A DNA stretch of 64,000 nucleotides, from positions 9,633,035-9,697,034 of the forward strand of contig NW_020656077.1 of assembly GCF_003589595.1 (NCBI RefSeq), in the 5' to 3' direction. The notes beneath the pieces are model-generated. The model saw only the letters and a program-made list of their open reading frames with translations. It did not search any database and was not told the origin of the DNA. The DNA is from Hyposmocoma kahamanoa. Its lineage: Eukaryota; Arthropoda; Insecta; Lepidoptera; Cosmopterigidae. Of this stretch, positions 10,190 to 20,959 are shown piece by piece (position 1 is the first letter of the stretch; every line of letters begins with the position of its first letter). The position numbers were made by a program, and so were the translations under genes.

Positions 10190-10370
10190 ACGTACACGTA
10201 AATTGGACAATTTAAAAATCAGTTATTTAATTAATAACCTTTGTAAGTATAGTGAAAAATAGGGTAGATCACTATTTCAGTCACCCGTGTCCATCGGACC
10301 TGTACAGGGCACGAAACGTTGGTTTGTTTGAAAAAAAAAAAACAAATATACGCGACATAGTAGGTACGTA
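10190..10370 (+). repeat. family D repeat
   Basis: The order is ATTTAATTAATAACCTTTGT, AGTATAGTGAAAAATAGGGT, CAGTCACCCGTGTCCATCGG, ACCTGTACAGGGCACGAAAC and a TTTGTTTGAAAAA tract with ACAAATATACGCGA. The same order recurs at 38.6 kb and partly at 22.7, 43.8 and 56.4 kb. Confidence 0.7.
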
Positions 10371-10881
10371 GTTTTGAATATTCTAATAATTACTAGAAAT
10401 GCAAATTTGGGTGCTTTCGAAAATCCGAACATTGCTGATATCAAGAAATGTAGTTGCACTGTAACTTGTTTGTTTTATTATTAAGAATCGATATAACTTC
10501 AAAACGGCTTTGGTTGATTGCGCATAATTGTGAAAGTGTTGAAAAGCGTGTGCCGCTGCTGGTAAGTCCTGAATTAAGAATAAGGATTGTAATGTAGCCA
10601 GGAGAGTAGTAGCCTCCGCAACCACCATACATCTAGCTTAGTATGTTTAAAGTACAAAATTCAAAAGGGTATAGAAATAGTGGTACCTATATAATCTAAT
10701 TTTACAACTATTATTAGGCAGGGAGTGGCGATGCAACGGAACAAAATCAGAACGGCGAGGCAAAGGGATTAAACAACGATTCAAAGCTTAAAAACGAGCT
10801 GCCTGGAACCGGAGAAAAGGCCATATATATTTAATAAGCCCGATGCTATACAAAAATTATTTTTTCTTCGTCGTGTAAAGT
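10371..10881. other. unassigned stretch
   Basis: Overlapping minus-strand frames at 10383-10632 show no domain. No gene is claimed. Confidence 0.35.
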
Positions 10882-11109
10882 CATTGACTTACAAATAAAT
10901 GGACGACGGGTCTAATACAAAAACCACGAAAAAAATGTCCCAAGTCAACCTATTCGAAATTTAAATTGTAATGTCATCGCAGTATCGCGCTGTCAGTAGA
11001 ACAAATGACGACTAAAGCGGAGTGTCGCGCTCTGTATACGATTTTAGCGCCTTACAAGTGCGGACACTTTTTAACGCGGACCCGACGTCCATATAATTGT
11101 AAGTCAATG
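10882..11109 (+). mobile_element. family C MITE with internal deletion (C4)
   Basis: A 228-bp copy with both termini intact and an exact 8-bp duplication TGTAAAGT (10874-10881 and 11110-11117). The middle, including the segment around the CGTAGTGACAT block, is deleted relative to C2, C3 and C5. Confidence 0.9.
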
Positions 11110-11117
11110 TGTAAAGT

Positions 11118-11639
11118 TGTCAATATTGAGATAGTACCGGTTGTCGTTCGTAGTGTACGTACATGTGAAATAAAAATATTTTAAAACTACGTATTTTTAT
11201 TTAGTAAACCAGATGCTTGATACATTTTTCAAAAAACTTCGTTTGTAATAAAATACATTCTGAAACATAAAACCAGCGTCCCTGCCACTCGACACGCGCA
11301 ATAGAACCAATTCAGTATAAGTAAAAGTAAGTAAAAGTTTTAATTGGAGTTGAGGTAGTATCCAATCTTAACGTGATATTTTTGTTTTTAGGCTATAATA
11401 ATATATAACAAGAGCAAAATAGCGACACCAGGATAAAGCAGTCATATACCAGCTCATGCCAGCTCATGTATTTCAACGAATAGGTACTTTGTTCCACATT
11501 TACCACCTTGTTTCTTAATTTAGAGTAATATTTTCCTCAAGTTGTTAATGTTAATGCTACCGACATAAATATCGAAGGCAATCCTGTAGCGTATAAACAA
11601 TTAAATAGTTTAATTATGGATACGAAATCGAGCCACTGG
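11118..11639. other. unassigned stretch
   Basis: Nothing recognised. Confidence 0.35.
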
Positions 11640-11761
11640 AGAATTTCGGGAAACAATGACAATCTTTCTAGTACAAGTATCTATAATATTAACCTAGTAA
11701 ACGACTCTTTCATGGGAAACTGTATACGTTTTCACAATTAGATTCCGGAGTATAATATGTA
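11640..11761 (+). pseudogene. non-LTR retrotransposon C-terminal fragment, plus copy part 1
   Basis: The plus-strand reading LVNDSFMGNCIRFHN then a stop and IPEYN aligns with the sister copy on the minus strand just beside it (LNDSFIGNCIRFYNKIPEHI). A continuation of this plus copy is found at 12590-12729, so the minus copy (11762-12560) seems to be inserted into it. Confidence 0.6.
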
Positions 11762-12560
11762 AAGTCAAAGTCAAACAATCATTTATTCCATATGTAAAAT
11801 GTTTACACTTGAAAACGACAGTTTTTAAGCTACTTCTCGTTCACTTCGCTGACCTCCCTGAGAAGAACAAGCAAGAAACTTTAGGGCTTGCTCTTTTCAA
11901 ATAAACTTAAATGCTATAGAATACATTTTGAATCATATCTGTATGGAATCTTGACTCACGTCGTCTTTCCATACATCTTTATCTAGCACGTAGTCCACAA
12001 TTTTGTAATATGACTTTTCAGTTAAAACATTTTTAATGCAAGTTTTAAACTTAGGAAATTGTAAACTTAATATATGCTCCGGAATCTTATTGTAAAAACG
12101 TATACAGTTCCCTATAAAAGAATCGTTTAACTTTGTTAAACGAAAACGTGGTAATGTGAGTTTGCTCTTAGTTGTAAGGTTAATATTATGGATATCTTCT
12201 TTCTTAACGAAATTATGTATATTTTTACGGGTACACAAAATATTTGAGTAAACGTAATGAGACGCGAGTCATGATTCCAGTCTCCTTAAAACTTTTATAT
12301 CAGAGAAATTCGAGATACTAAACGGTACACAGAACGAATCGCTCGTTTTTGCAACACAAATATGGCTTGTATTCTGCCGGTTAACCCCTATGAGAATCCC
12401 CTAGGACATTATACTATGGAAGTTACTAACTAGTCTAGCAGTAGCAACATCGCTAAGTTCACGTATTCTACGGACTGTGTATGCGGCAGAGCTTAATCTG
12501 CTGGCCAAGGAAGATATATGTGGAAACCATTGGAGTTTACTGTCTAAGGTCACTCCCTAA
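11762..12560 (-). pseudogene. 5'-truncated non-LTR retrotransposon, 3' end
   Basis: The minus strand encodes the region after the reverse transcriptase of a jockey/CR1-like element. A readable part (12238-11933) contains RKNIHNFVKKEDIHNIN, RFRLTKLNDSFIGNCIRFYN and KIPEHILSLQFPKFKT, ending DYVLDKDVWKDD. The 3' untranslated end at 11762-11800 (TCATTTATTCCATATGTAAA on the plus strand) is shared with 51.4 and 38.8 kb. Upstream (12240-12545) the same frame is recognisable but interrupted. No reverse transcriptase motifs remain. Confidence 0.75.
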
Positions 12561-12589
12561 AGACCTAACTTTTCTCCATTCATTTCTCT

Positions 12590-12729
12590 GATTGGGCTAG
12601 TCGATTTTACATTAGGTAATTCAAATTTAACACAAAGTCATATTCCAAAATTGAAGACTACGTGTTAGATAACGATATATGGAAAGACGCCATGGCTATA
12701 GATCCCAAAAAATCAATACAGTCCAATTG
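12590..12729 (+). pseudogene. non-LTR retrotransposon fragment, plus copy part 2
   Basis: The plus strand reads KSYSKIEDYVLDNDIWKD then AMAIDPKKSIQSN and a stop, the very end of the same protein seen on the minus strand at 11.9 kb. It completes the plus copy interrupted at 11761. Confidence 0.65.
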
Positions 12730-12763
12730 AAAACCTCCTCCTTTTTTTAAGGTCGGTTAAAAG
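12727..12763 (-). repeat. family B end fragment
   Basis: AAAACCTCCTCC, a T tract and GGTCGGTTAAAAG form the B terminus directly after the retrotransposon stop codon. Confidence 0.65.
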
Positions 12764-13299
12764 TATAACCTTTTTTTAATTGAATACAATTTAGATCAGA
12801 TTGCCCCGTCTCCTTTTAGTGCAATTCCAGCACATGTTTTTTCTCAAACGACAAGATCTGAAAATGTATATAAATGTTCTAAAGGTGTTATTATATTTTA
12901 GATTGATTTCATGTTCCTTAATTAACCTTCTCAAATAGGAAAAAGAAAGGTTAATTACAAATAATTCAATCAGGTTAGTGTGGATAGCATGCACGACGTC
13001 CTACATCGGGGCAGTTAAATAACATAATGAGTTTTGCAATTCTTCGTTTTGTTTACAACGACATTTCTTATCATTGGACTGGTAGGTCTCTCCATATGGC
13101 CCAAATGACAAAAATCGTCCGCGATATTTGACCTTCGGTCATTCGTTTCAAGGAAGTGTACGTTTTTCCGGTTTAGGAAATGTTTACCGTTTTCAAATAC
13201 TTTGTTTTGATAGCTGTCCTAACTTACTCTCTCTGGACATGTTTACTAGGTAAAATCTAAGAGATATTGTCGAAATGTTCTCAGTTAATTCTTTTCACG
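12764..13299. other. unassigned stretch
   Basis: No gene or shared repeat recognised. Confidence 0.35.
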
Positions 13300-13515
13300 T
13301 AGCCTCTGTGGTCAAACGGTTACCATGCTAGTCTGCCACGCAGAGATTTTGGGTTCGATTCCTAAGCTGGGAGAAATATTTGTATAGCCTATATTTATTT
13401 ATCTCGTGAGTTTAGGTGTAATTTGTGGTTGTCTATGCGAGTGTTCATGGCTCCCGCGATAAAAGGTTTCCTTAGTCTGGAAGTATGAGTGTGTGCTTCA
13501 ATATACCTACTGTCA
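13300..13515 (+). repeat. tRNA-derived SINE (family F), full length
   Basis: The 5' end is a tRNA-like head with an A box (TGTGGTCAAACGGTTACC) and a B box (GGGTTCGATTCC), the internal RNA polymerase III promoter. The body contains GGGAGAAATATTTGTATAGC, TGTAATTTGTGGTTGTCTAT and the CATGGCTCCCGCGATAAAAG block. The tail is AT-rich with ATTATTATTA. It does not fold as a full tRNA at its ends, so it is a SINE rather than a tRNA gene. Confidence 0.85.
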
Positions 13516-14164
13516 TTATTATTAATTTAAAAAAAAGTTAATTTTCTATAGAAGAAACCTATTCAAGGAAGAGAAAATTAGATGACACATTGAAAGAAAA
13601 AAATGGATTCCTTTGAAAGTTTTGAACAGAAAATGGAGCTGCAAAAGACACGAATAAACAACAGAATATTATTTTGACTAGCCCAATGAGTTAGCCACAA
13701 CAACAACCCACGTAAACTCCGCAAATCACAGACGATTGCTGGAATAATTATTTCCGAAAAACAAAAACAAGCACGAATGAATAGTTCGACGGCCATTATT
13801 ATTTTCAACAAAAAACAAATCGTAAAACTATAAATAATTGGACGCTCTGCTTAGCTTTTTCAGAAAGTTTCTAGCTATGACATTCTAAAATATATGTATT
13901 TTCTAAATGATATTACTAGACTGTCTAGGAAACCCAAGGGCCAATCTACCTTGCCCAACATATTAGCATAGCCATACAAAGAAGGATCGCTACCAAGTAT
14001 ATTGGGCATCTTAACCGAGAGGACCCAATTTTATTCAAATAATTTAATCCTAGTTTTACTTTCTAGTATTTTAAGCTTTTATTGTTTGTACCTTACCTGT
14101 ATATATGTATTTATTATCTAATAAAAACTTTACTTGTAATTAAAAACTTTAGTTATTAACTACT
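13516..14164. other. unassigned stretch
   Basis: Nothing was firmly recognised. At 13972-14045 the plus strand reads IQRRIATKYIGHLNREDPIL then FK and a stop, which could be a retroelement tail, but I cannot assign it. Confidence 0.3.
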
Positions 14165-14275
14165 GCCTTCTTGGTTGCACGGTAATGAGTGGTTGTCTAT
14201 GTGTGTGTTCGTGGCACCCGCGATGCAGAGTTTCGTAGTACGGGGCTATGAATTTGTAACAAAAAATCACAGTAT
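14165..14275 (+). repeat. family F SINE, 3' fragment
   Basis: It carries GAGTGGTTGTCTATGTGTGT, the GTGGCACCCGCGATG block and GGGGCTATGAA from the SINE body, without the tRNA head. Confidence 0.6.
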
Positions 14276-14484
14276 GTATGCAGTGTATGCATATTCTTTA
14301 GTTTGTTAGAATTAGTGCGGTTGCTGGCACATCGAAGTGTGTTGCTTGAAATAGTTGGTGTTCCTACAGTGAATTGACCCGGGATTTGAACAATACCACA
14401 CGACAGTGAAATGGCGGAAATGCATAGGACGACGTAGATGTCTGGACCAGGTGATCTGCTCTCGTTAACCGTCTGACGTCTGTC

Positions 14485-15431
14485 CTAAACAATTACTGTC
14501 AAATAATTAATGCTCGACCACGAACGCTCGAAACAATTATTGTAAAGTAAGTAACGCCCGACCACGAACGCTTGAAACAATTATTGTCAACTAAGTAATG
14601 CTCGACCACGAACGCTCGAAACAATTATTGTCAAATAAGTAAAACTCGACGCAATTAAAGGACACATGATGCGAATGATGCTTCATACTTGACATTGTCT
14701 TTTCACTTGGTCGAGCATTAAGGGAGACGTATCAAATATTGGATACATCCACAACACTGGATACCCCGCTATAATGAAAACTAAACAACGCCATCTTTAT
14801 TTAAAAACTAAAACTACATCGTCAATGTAAGTTACCAATATTTTGTTAGTTGTCTGCGCCGTTTTTGCCTTCAGTTCGCTGTCAACATTCAAAGTGTTAT
14901 TTTCCGTTCGACGATTTTTTCAGATCTTGAATCTAGAACGCTGTTAAAGTACTGTAAGTGATATTAAGTAGGCGGATACCTCAATATTGGATACCTAGGT
15001 AAACAATAGTAGATATCCGATATTGGGGTAGCTACATCACTGGTTGTATAGTATCTTTCATATTTAAATGTTTAATTATTTGTTTAGATCGGGGATCATT
15101 AAAAAAGATGACCGTTTAGATTACTTTGCCTACTGCTTTTGCAAATTTAAAAGGACCATTTGAATACATGCCCTGGTTAATAGAGTGTACCCTATACTGA
15201 TATTCATTATCAGGATACATGTGAAAACATCGTTGATTTTTCATATAAAAACGTAGATATAATTTTAGTTCATTTTCTAATGAAAAGTCTTTAGATAGAC
15301 AATGACTGGGACTGCAATATATATAAATTTTTAAATATTATATTAGTGTTTGTTTCGAATGTTCAAAAAGTATCCGATATTTGGTACATCTGTACGTCTC
15401 CCATGCTTTTTTGACAATAATTGTTTCGGAC
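14485..15431. mobile_element. nested inverted-repeat element (family K) about 0.95 kb
   Basis: The outer ends are inverted copies of one sequence: AAACAATTACTGTCAAATAA on the left and TTGACAATAATTGTTTCGGA on the right. Inside lies a second inverted pair, GGGAGACGTA at 14722 and TACGTCTCCC at 15402, bounding 681 bp. Several GGATAC/GTATCC motifs with AATATTGG cluster near both inner ends, like subterminal transposase-binding repeats. No transposase frame is present. A half copy of the outer part lies at 39.08 kb. It is probably a non-autonomous DNA transposon. Confidence 0.6.
14488..14649 (+). repeat. 44-bp tandem repeat, 3.7 units
   Basis: The unit is 44 bp and starts AACAATTATTGTCAAATAAG then TAATGCTCGACCACGAACGC. 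Units differ by a few bases each. The array forms the left flank of the family K element. Confidence 0.9.
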
Positions 15432-15494
15432 GAAGAACGGGATAGACCTCCAATTTGACGATGGGTTAAAAAAAGCCCAGGTTAAAAAAAGAAC

Positions 15495-15738
15495 ATTTTT
15501 TTATTATATCAAGTGATGAAAGAAACAGGCCTGTCCATGATAGGCGCAGTGCCATTCGGAGCATTAAGTCGCAAAGATCTGAGGGGGCGTTGAACGTTGG
15601 TCCGTTACCCTTGATACATATATGACATTCACAGTATCAGAGCTCACATAAGTGCTTGGCAGCAGAAAGGTAAAGTGGCAGCAACTCCATGAATGAAATC
15701 TTTCATAAGAAGTTCTACTGCTACTTAAAAAAGTCTAA
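15495..15738 (-). repeat. family A repeat (copy 4)
   Basis: It begins TATATCAAGTGATGAAAG and ends AAGTTCTACTGCTACTTAAA, with AAGTCGCAAAGATCTGAGGG between. Diverged, but in full order. Confidence 0.7.
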
Positions 15739-16009
15739 AAGTCTTAGGAATTCAAACCGTAGAGCTCGATTGAGATGAAACTAGCGCTTTTTTTATTACC
15801 ATCTGGCCATCACTTTTAATGTTAATGGTATAAATGATAGTTTGCCAAAGTACTCCCTACTCCTACCCCAGTGGGCGCTGAAGAGCCCTAGGAGCGGTAA
15901 GGGCCTCGGAATCAATTGGGCTTTGATGCTGTCAAAAAAAGAACCTGAATTATCCATATAAATTACACTACGTATTCAATTATTTTTTAAGTGTTTATGA
16001 CGAAATGGC
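15739..16009. other. unassigned stretch
   Basis: No gene or shared repeat recognised. Confidence 0.35.
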
Positions 16010-16200
16010 GCTACAGCTAAAAAGTCGTTGAAAAACCAAAAACATAGACACGACAACAAGCACATAGAAAAATTCGTGAGGTCCACTGGTTCGTTCCGTG
16101 GCTTACTTGGTATAGCGTCTGCCACGGTATGCTAGAAGACGTCGGTTCGAATCCGGCCGGATCGAAGGAATTTTTTCTGAGTGTTCGACCTTTGTATTAA
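16010..16200 (+). repeat. tRNA-related SINE (family G), copy 1
   Basis: A leader AAATGGCGCTACAGCTAAAA with AGTCGTTGAAAAACCAAAAA precedes a tRNA-like core: GTTCCGTGGCTTACTTGGTA (A box) and GACGTCGGTTCGAATCCGG (B box). It ends with TGAGTGTTCGACCTTTGTAT then ATTAATAATTATAA. Almost the same sequence lies in reverse at 48.2-48.4 kb. It is not a functional tRNA because the acceptor arms do not pair. Confidence 0.8.
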
Positions 16201-16992
16201 TAATTATAATTAATACATTTTTTTCCTTTTTTTTTGTATCAAATTAATATAAAAAAATACGATTTGAAAATCTATGGCATACATTTTTGAATCGGTTTTT
16301 TTGGACAATAATAAGATAGTCGAATTACTCAACGCGGTGACTATTTTTCACGTAATCGACTTTCGATGTTTTCCCGCTCAGTCGGCGCAACCTCGGATGT
16401 GGAATATGTAATGATAATAGCTATAAAATCTTTTTAGTTTTGTATTACGCATTAATCTGAAGCTAAACAAAACTTGGCTAAGAGAGCGCCAAACACGGTT
16501 TCGAAGCCGTTTCGTAATTCGGCTAAATAACAACTTTTATATGCAATAAAAGTTTTATGAGATCAATAAAAACTCCATTTTTTTAGTAATTATCTTTGCT
16601 ACAGAGTTTGTTATGTAAGTACCTACTAAGAAATGTGATCTTGAATTTTTGTAAAAATTATAAGCACGGCCTAGGCCTAAATTGTATATACATATACACA
16701 TATAATATTAAAATAAAAGTACTCTTATCATTATCAAAAAAATGTGTATACAACTCAAGTAAATTTTATAATAATTATTGGTTGACGTAGAGTAACGCCA
16801 TAAGTTGTGTGTCGGTCTAGTGACAACCCTAGTGCGCAAATAAATAATGAACACCAAGTGCCGGTAGTTAGAAAAACTCGCACGGCTAGAAGATGTTAAC
16901 ACCCTGAACGAACGTCCGAAACGTCGAGATAAATATGTTTTTTATACACGATTAAGTCCCGAATTTAAAATAAAATAAAAAATATTTCCTTT
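16201..16992. other. unassigned AT-rich stretch
   Basis: No gene or shared repeat recognised. Small frames near 16600-16900 have no domain. Confidence 0.35.
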
Positions 16993-17205
16993 TTATTAAT
17001 AATAATAATGCACACACTCATAGCCCCGCACTAGAGAAACCCTTTATCGCAGGTGCCATGGACACACATAGACAACCACAAATTACACGCGAACTCACGA
17101 GAGAAAGAAATGTAAGCCTTACAAATATTTCTCCCGGCCTGGGAATCGAACCCGGGACCTCTGAGTGGCACTTCAGCTTGGTAACCGTTCGGCCACAGAG
17201 GCAGT
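16993..17205 (-). repeat. tRNA-derived SINE (family F), full length
   Basis: The best preserved family F copy. The minus strand starts CTGCCTCTGTGGCCGAACGG (A box), has CGGGTTCGATTCCCAGGC (B box), then the CACAAATTACACGCGAACTC body (plus-strand reading) and a TTATTAATAATAATAATG tail on the plus strand. Confidence 0.9.
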
Positions 17206-17882
17206 TAAATTGGGACAAAATAAAATACTTGCTTAGCTAATAAATAAATAACACTGCAGAGTTCTCAGGTTTTCGCGACTGTTACATAATAATATAAAAA
17301 TTTTTGTTTTTTTAAACGTTTGTTACGTTTCGGAACCTTTACAGATCCCACAGTCACGGGTGATACACAACAACTGTTTGTTAATTTTATTTTAAGTAGT
17401 ATTAAACGGTCTGTGAAGCACTTTTTTGTAATGTATACGGTAGCATTCTTAATTTCCAAGGTTTATGAAAGTGACCTAAATTCGTTGCACTCGAGTGTAG
17501 ACTAAAGCTTTCTATCTTGACGAAACATCTACAGTCGAAAGTTTTTTATTCAGAGTATTTCTATACAAGCAAATTTAAAAAAAACATAATCTAAAAAACA
17601 ACTTATAATTAGCATATACGTACCGTACACAACACTATTCGGCTTGGCTGTCGTGGATAAATAGATAAATGTAGGTGCTCATTATATCAGGCGTACAAAA
17701 AAAAAACAATAACATTTATAATAGCACTAATGTTCCTTAATGTTCACTCATGAACCAACTATATTAGTGTTAAGCAAAAAGTATACAATATACAACAAAA
17801 TGTTTGAAAAGAAATAATAGGTAATTAAATCACGAAATTGCCATTGTATATCTGTTTAGAAAATTACATTTATGTAGTTAAG
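17206..17882. other. unassigned stretch
   Basis: No gene or shared repeat recognised. Confidence 0.35.
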
Positions 17883-17984
17883 TTACGTGTTCATGCCATC
17901 AATGCACTTCTGATATCTTGCTGGAAGCTCGTTAGCTGCTTTGCGAAAGAATAATGGGGAACGGGAACCGAAGTCGCAATTCCT
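17883..17984 (-). pseudogene. mariner-like transposase C-terminal relic
   Basis: The minus-strand reading SPLFFRKAANELPARYQKCI then DGMNT and a stop matches the mariner ending seen in the 1.2-kb element's displaced frame (FYRKG-NNLP-RWQQCID). Only about 33 codons remain; no terminal repeats were found. Confidence 0.5.
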
Positions 17985-18074
17985 GGTTATTTACAATGAT
18001 CCCGGTCGTCGACGAGGCTGATTTGTCAGTTTAAAACTTCCAGTATGAAACGAACCATCGAGTATATAACATAT

Positions 18075-18470
18075 ATACTCGATATATAATAACATAAAAA
18101 AAAGTCATTTAGTTTGTTTGAACACTATTCCGCCATATCATTTTACTGTGACAACTGCGCTCCGATTGGCCAGCCCGAGTTCGAAACAATTGACGGGTGT
18201 CTTCAACTGTTTTACTTCAAATCGACCAGTTAACTTGAGCTTTGCTATAATGGACGAAAATGACAATATTACATATTTAATTACCGATGAAATTTGATTC
18301 CGTTTGTTTTGTAGTTAGATGTTTTGCTGTTTTTCCCCACACCACCGAATGGAACAGCACGCCATTGTTAGATTACCTTTATTCCAATAAATACAGAACA
18401 TTTTTGGAATATACGGAGACGTACACACAGGTCAGTTGTTGGCGCTGTCTATATTTCAGTGCAAACGAGA
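18075..18470 (+). repeat. family I repeat, copy 1
   Basis: The ends match, in reverse, the copy at 20960-21215. The shared blocks are GTGACAACTGCGCTCCGATT, GGCCAGCCCGAGTTCGAA, the AATACAGAACATTTTTGGAA stretch and CACACAGGTCAGTTGTTGGC. This copy carries extra sequence in the middle. Confidence 0.6.
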
Positions 18471-18589
18471 GTTGATATTTATAAGGGATGTATCACTGAT
18501 GAGTTAACAGGAATATATGGTCCTCATTTTGTCTCTTTTCTCGTTATATACTCAATGGAACGAACAAACCAAAAATTCGCTGTTAGCTT

Positions 18590-18735
18590 GTTAGTTGCAT
18601 TCGCTCCAAACACGTGTTTAGTGTTTGGAACAATCAACAACTCCTGAGGACGCCTCGTATAGAGGCGAAACACGTCTCGGGTACTATTTTGGTTGGTTTT
18701 TGTTTGTGACTACAGTTGCGCTTGCGTTACTTTAT
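18590..18735 (+). repeat. dispersed repeat with small hairpin
   Basis: It contains CAACTCCTGAGGACGCCTCG, TATAGAGGCGAAACACG and GTCTCGG; GCCTC-GTATA-GAGGC forms a short hairpin. I recall this kind of sequence as a frequent moth and butterfly repeat, but it occurs once in this window. Confidence 0.4.
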
Positions 18736-18767
18736 TTATGCCATATAATTAAAAATTTGTAATAAGC

Positions 18768-18900
18768 CGTGGTAGTCTAATGGTTTGAACTAGCAGAGGT
18801 TTATGGGTTTGAATCCGGGCTTTACACCTGGGGAAAGATCATGGCGCATAATCTGACCCGGTTAATAGGTGTTTGCGTACAAAAACCACGTTAGTTGTAA
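18768..18900 (+). repeat. tRNA-related SINE fragment (family H)
   Basis: CCGTGGTAGTCTAATGGTTT resembles an A box and GGGTTTGAATCCGGGC a B box, in the spacing of a tRNA with a pol III promoter. The downstream AATCTGACCCGGTTAATAGG is unlike families F and G. No 3' acceptor arm is present. Confidence 0.55.
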
Positions 18901-19074
18901 AGTGTGCACCCAACCACTTTTTTCTTTATGTAAAGAAAGTATTGAAAATCTACGGGGTTAACATGTAATAGGATTTTAGAAGATTTGAACTGAAACATAT
19001 TTTTGATTGTATGAAAACTCTAATTAGGTAATTGTCAGACTTTCTATCGAAATAAATATCGTCACACACGAGCG

Positions 19075-19362
19075 GAGTCCGCGTTGCCGCCGCACAGCAT
19101 CCACGTACGTGTAACTGACATGGCAAAAATACGCTCTATTCCTTTAGCTTTTACGTTTTAATTTAAATGAGCGTCTCTGGCACGCGGGCGTCTTGTTTGA
19201 ATTTGGTCAACGCGGCGGCCCGCGCGGCGATCGCGCGGTTGTATTATTCAGAGGAATTTAAGTGTTGTTGCCTAGTAAATAGAATTCAGATTCGTCATTA
19301 ATGTACATGAAAGCGTGGTAACTAGGTGGTCGTCGTGTAACTGGGCGCGAATTTTTCGCGGT
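19075..19362 (-). repeat. family J repeat, copy 2
   Basis: Reverse orientation relative to 529-805. It shares AAATACGCTCTATTC, GAGCGTCTCTGGCACGCGGG, the GAATTTAAGTGTTGTTGCC block and ATGAAAGCGTGGTAACTAGG. Confidence 0.65.
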
Positions 19363-19679
19363 CAGTTGTAGTAGGAATAAGACCGACATCGTTCTCTGGG
19401 TGATCAAATGATCAACAATAAATAAAAAATACAGAAATATTGTTCACTAACATAATCTCTTTATGTAAAAATACAAATTCCCAGTATCCGCAGTAAAGCG
19501 ACACATACTACTGCAAAGTACTTATATTTTTTTATAAATCTAGCCATATGTCATTTCTGTACGCCGTGGGTATGGTTCTTATACTTTGGTGGGCCATGAT
19601 CTTTAATTTGAAATTTACTTTGAGAATTTCGGTGAAGGAAAACATAGCTTGGAAACCTGCGCATATCTGCACAAAGCAA

Positions 19680-19790
19680 TTTAATAATGTGTGTGAAGTT
19701 CCCTGAAGCCCTCTCATTGCGAGAGGAGGCCTATGCCCAACGGTGGGACTATATCGACTGTGAACCGGCAACTGGTACTATCTCTATCTA
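19680..19790 (+). repeat. non-LTR retrotransposon 3' tail
   Basis: AAGCCCTCTCATTGCGAGAG, GAGGCCTATGCCCAACGGTG and GGACTATAT then CTCTATCTATATC tract: a pattern I know as the 3' end of abundant lepidopteran RTE-like elements. No coding part remains. Confidence 0.5.
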
Positions 19791-20414
19791 TATCTATTTT
19801 GACAACTTTACAGGATGAAGAAAAACTTGTTTGCGTTATTTATACAGCACCTGGTTTATTAAGTAAAAATACGTAATTTTTTTAAATATTTTTATTACAC
19901 ATGCTATTAAAAACCAATCGAATATCTTGCAACGCTCCGCAGTATGAAATAGTATGGAATGGTACTAAAAAGTCAAATCTTTATAAAATTGAGACAGTAC
20001 CGGTTGTCAGTTCACAGTCGATGTATAGGCTAATTATTAACAAAAGTCCAACAGAAACACAGCCATTTTACACGATTTAATAAGTTCACTGAGTTTGAGG
20101 GGCAGCAAATTAATTTACTTCCATTTTTAAGACTCTGTCTTGTGTACCACAGATATCACCGTTAATGTGTTGATAATTTTTCAGAGCAGTATAAGCTACG
20201 GGTGCACAAAACCATTCGATTTTTATGAATATCGATTCAAGTCTATACGACGACGTAGCGATTTTTTGTATCGATTCATTTTAATGCGATTTTGTAAGTA
20301 AATCGATTGAACATTAAGGCGAATCGTCTCAAACAAATCTCAGTCTCAGTCTCTTTCTGAATCCATATGGAACCGCACGACTGATCCTATTTTTTTATTA
20401 TAAAAAAATAAGTG
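19791..20414. other. unassigned stretch
   Basis: Nothing recognised except several ATCGATT repeats around 20215-20310. Confidence 0.35.
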
Positions 20415-20545
20415 TGCATTTGACCTCCATCTCACCTGATGGAAAGTGACGATGAGGTCAAGAATGTAGCATGCACACCTAAATAATGCCTATTCACTCT
20501 CGCCTTCAAAAGGTCTAAGTAATAGCGTTCGGGGAACAAGTCTGT
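20415..20545 (+). repeat. family E repeat, 5' part
   Basis: CACCTGATGGAAAGTGACGA, GTAGCATGCACACCTAAATA and ATGCCTATTCACTCTCGCCT match the copies at 57.1 and 61.4 kb, in the same order. Confidence 0.65.
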
Positions 20546-20959
20546 CAACCACTACTATTGTGCTCCCCGAATTTTGTGAAAAAAAAATAACAAAGAAACA
20601 TAAAATAAAATTCAAAAAAGAAACAAAAACAGCTATTGTGAAAAAAAAAAACAAAAACAGAACAGGTTCAAAAATTAAGTAGGCGTGGGAAATATCGATT
20701 TGGTAGCCCCACTCGCGTTTTGCAATACACTGGTATTCACGATAGCACTTTCTTTTGTTACCGCACAGAACTATCACCGTTTAGAGCGATATAATTGAAA
20801 ATTTTTATCTTTGTATGAAAGTAAAATCTGGATTATTAAAAGTCATGGAACAACAGTTGTTCTTAGCATTTAACAAACGCCCCTGTACAGTGCTTGTTAA
20901 AATTTCCTCGGATTTTGTTTCAGGTCAGCTAGGATAAGATTAACAGATAAGCTGCGCCG
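20546..20959. other. unassigned stretch
   Basis: A-rich tracts at 20580-20660; no gene recognised. Confidence 0.35.

Noticed and set aside
16100..16175. tRNA gene
   Set aside because: A and B boxes are present, but the acceptor arms do not pair and the same sequence with flanks recurs at 48.3 kb, so it is a SINE.
17130..17205. tRNA gene on the minus strand
   Set aside because: Same reason: tRNA-like head of a dispersed SINE with a shared body and tail.
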